Of a stretch of DNA of 25,604 nt, positions 24,852-25,604 are shown one piece after another. How positions within the stretch are numbered: the first letter of the stretch is position 1; every line of letters begins with the position of its first letter. The stretch is from Candidatus Atribacteria bacterium. GTDB lineage: Bacteria; Atribacterota; Atribacteria; Atribacterales; Atribacteraceae. The translations under genes were made by a program, and so were the position numbers. The stretch is from NCBI GenBank assembly GCA_003561145.1, contig PWXL01000076.1, forward strand, positions 1 through 25,604, given 5' to 3'. The notes under the pieces were generated by a model, which was not told where the DNA came from, did not search any database, and saw only the letters and a list, made by a program, of their open reading frames with translations.

Positions 24852-25604
24852 CTAATCCCCGATCATAAGGATCCCCGAATAGGTTCCATCGAGGACAAAA
24901 GGAAGCGAAAACCGCTGGCTGAAATATCCCCGGCCCGCCTCTTGCGAAAAGGGCTCAGACAAACTCCGCACTTCTACCTCAAAACCGTTGGTTTTCATTT
25001 CTTTCACCCGCTCTTCCAGGTAAGATTCAAAATCAGTGGGGGTTATCATAGCACTCAAAGGAGCAGAGGCAAGTCCGCGTACATTCACCTCCGCTTCACC
25101 CAATGGAAAGTCTGGAGGGATCGGAATGGTGAAATCGATGTTTTTGGATCCCTCCCGGTAGAGATGAATCCCTATCGAACCGGTAAGGTCTTCTCCTCTT
25201 TCTCCTTCCGGTGGAAGCTCGAGGGAGCGAAAAAAAGCCTCCCGAATATCTGGGATGACCATTACGTGAATATCGATATGTTCGGCTTCCAGCTCAAAAA
25301 AGGGATTCCTGAAAACATCTTCTGTAATCTTACCGAGATTGTTGGCTGTAAGAGAGGCAACATCAAAATGACTCACCCAAAAATATTCGTGGTGAAAACC
25401 GGTAGGTTTTCCCCGAAAATCTATTGCCACACGAACGCTTCCTGGAATCTGGCTATCCAAAACCCGGTCAATGGCGTCTAATACAATTCCAGGTAAAAAC
25501 TCCATGATTATATTCTCATCTCTTACAATATCCAAATCGAAAGTGCGGGATATATTTTCTTCGTCTTTCGTCACCACAATTCGACAGTGTGTCGTGCGGG
25601 GATA
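24852..25604 (-). CDS. C-terminal part of a probable SpoIVB/S55-peptidase-family protein (partial)
   Basis: Open to the right edge; the frame translates on past the internal GTG at 25577 to the end of the window (PRTTHCRIVVTKDEE...), giving about 250 residues, so the start is outside. From memory of the family, the order matches the C-terminal non-peptidase part of SpoIVB S55-domain proteins: a strand ending RTFDLDIVRD, an RGKPTG strand, FDVASLTANNLG..., a FRNPFFELEAEHIDI section, IPIPPDFPLGEAEVNV and a terminal FESYLEERVKEM helix. The S55 Ser protease domain itself would be beyond the edge. No membrane helix is seen in this part. TAG stop 3 bases before the tamB TTG. Function inferred by layout only. 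Confidence 0.5.
   Translation of the reverse strand, partial: YPRTTHCRIVVTKDEENISRTFDLDIVRDENIIMEFLPGIVLDAIDRVLDSQIPGSVRVAIDFRGKPTGFHHEYFWVSHFDVASLTANNLGKITEDVFRNPFFELEAEHIDIHVMVIPDIREAFFRSLELPPEGERGEDLTGSIGIHLYREGSKNIDFTIPIPPDFPLGEAEVNVRGLASAPLSAMITPTDFESYLEERVKEMKTNGFEVEVRSLSEPFSQEAGRGYFSQRFSLPFVLDGTYSGILMIGD

Noticed and set aside
1..25604. Mobile elements, CRISPR arrays, tRNA or rRNA genes, phage genes
   Set aside because: No direct-repeat arrays, transposase, integrase or tRNA-like cloverleaf was seen on either strand on reading through; a short tRNA could still be missed without a covariance search.

Overview
The window comes from a diderm (outer-membrane, lipid A-making) anaerobe. A complete early lipid A block (lpxD, lpxC, lpxA, lpxI, lpxB) sits beside bamA, an ompH/skp gene, tamB and an msbA-type exporter. 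Rnf genes, a KtrB-type K+ channel subunit, a rubrerythrin-like protein and an AMP-forming aryl-acetate CoA ligase with an ACT partner point to anaerobic amino-acid or ferredoxin-based metabolism. Use of LpxI rather than LpxH, the absence of fabZ between lpxC and lpxA, and a probable SpoIVB/S55-type protein beside tamB fit diderm Firmicutes-like or related lineages (Halanaerobiia, Negativicutes, Limnochordia, Synergistota or Atribacterota type) better than Proteobacteria. This lineage call is an inference; no rRNA is present.

Layout. 1-5934 (minus strand): ilvE, an AhpD/CMD-family protein, ktrB, accC, rnfC and the 5' part of rnfD, probably read rightmost to leftmost as one or two transcripts with a strong hairpin between the CMD gene and ktrB. 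5935-6168 is a divergent promoter region. 6169-7928 (plus): paaK-like ligase overlapping a double-ACT gene, closed by a two-way hairpin terminator. 7979-10620 (minus): Zn alcohol/polyol dehydrogenase, a DJ-1/PfpI-peroxiredoxin fusion, and a ferritin-like diiron protein. 10743-11267 (plus): a DUF4416 gene. 11277-25604 (minus): the envelope operon, from right to left S55-like C-terminus, tamB, possible leader ORF, bamA, ompH/skp, lpxD, lpxC, lpxA, lpxI, lpxB, an lpxB-like paralogue, msbA.

How it works together. LpxA, LpxC and LpxD make UDP-2,3-diacylglucosamine, LpxI hydrolyses it to lipid X, and LpxB joins the two to give the lipid A disaccharide. MsbA flips the finished lipid. Skp/OmpH and BamA fold outer-membrane proteins, and TamB bridges the periplasm. 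From bamA's neighbour ompH onward the lpx genes overlap or abut. LpxK, WaaA/KdtA and acyltransferases are not in the window; an LpxB-like paralogue of unknown role occupies the place between lpxB and msbA.

Most noteworthy: the DJ-1/peroxiredoxin fusion whose peroxidatic cysteine position reads Ala, the lpxB paralogue, the S55-like/tamB pairing, a 19-codon ORF with a good ribosome-binding site ending on the bamA start codon, and a 16-bp-arm hairpin before ktrB. No mobile element, CRISPR array, tRNA or rRNA was seen. No gap between genes exceeds about 235 bases.
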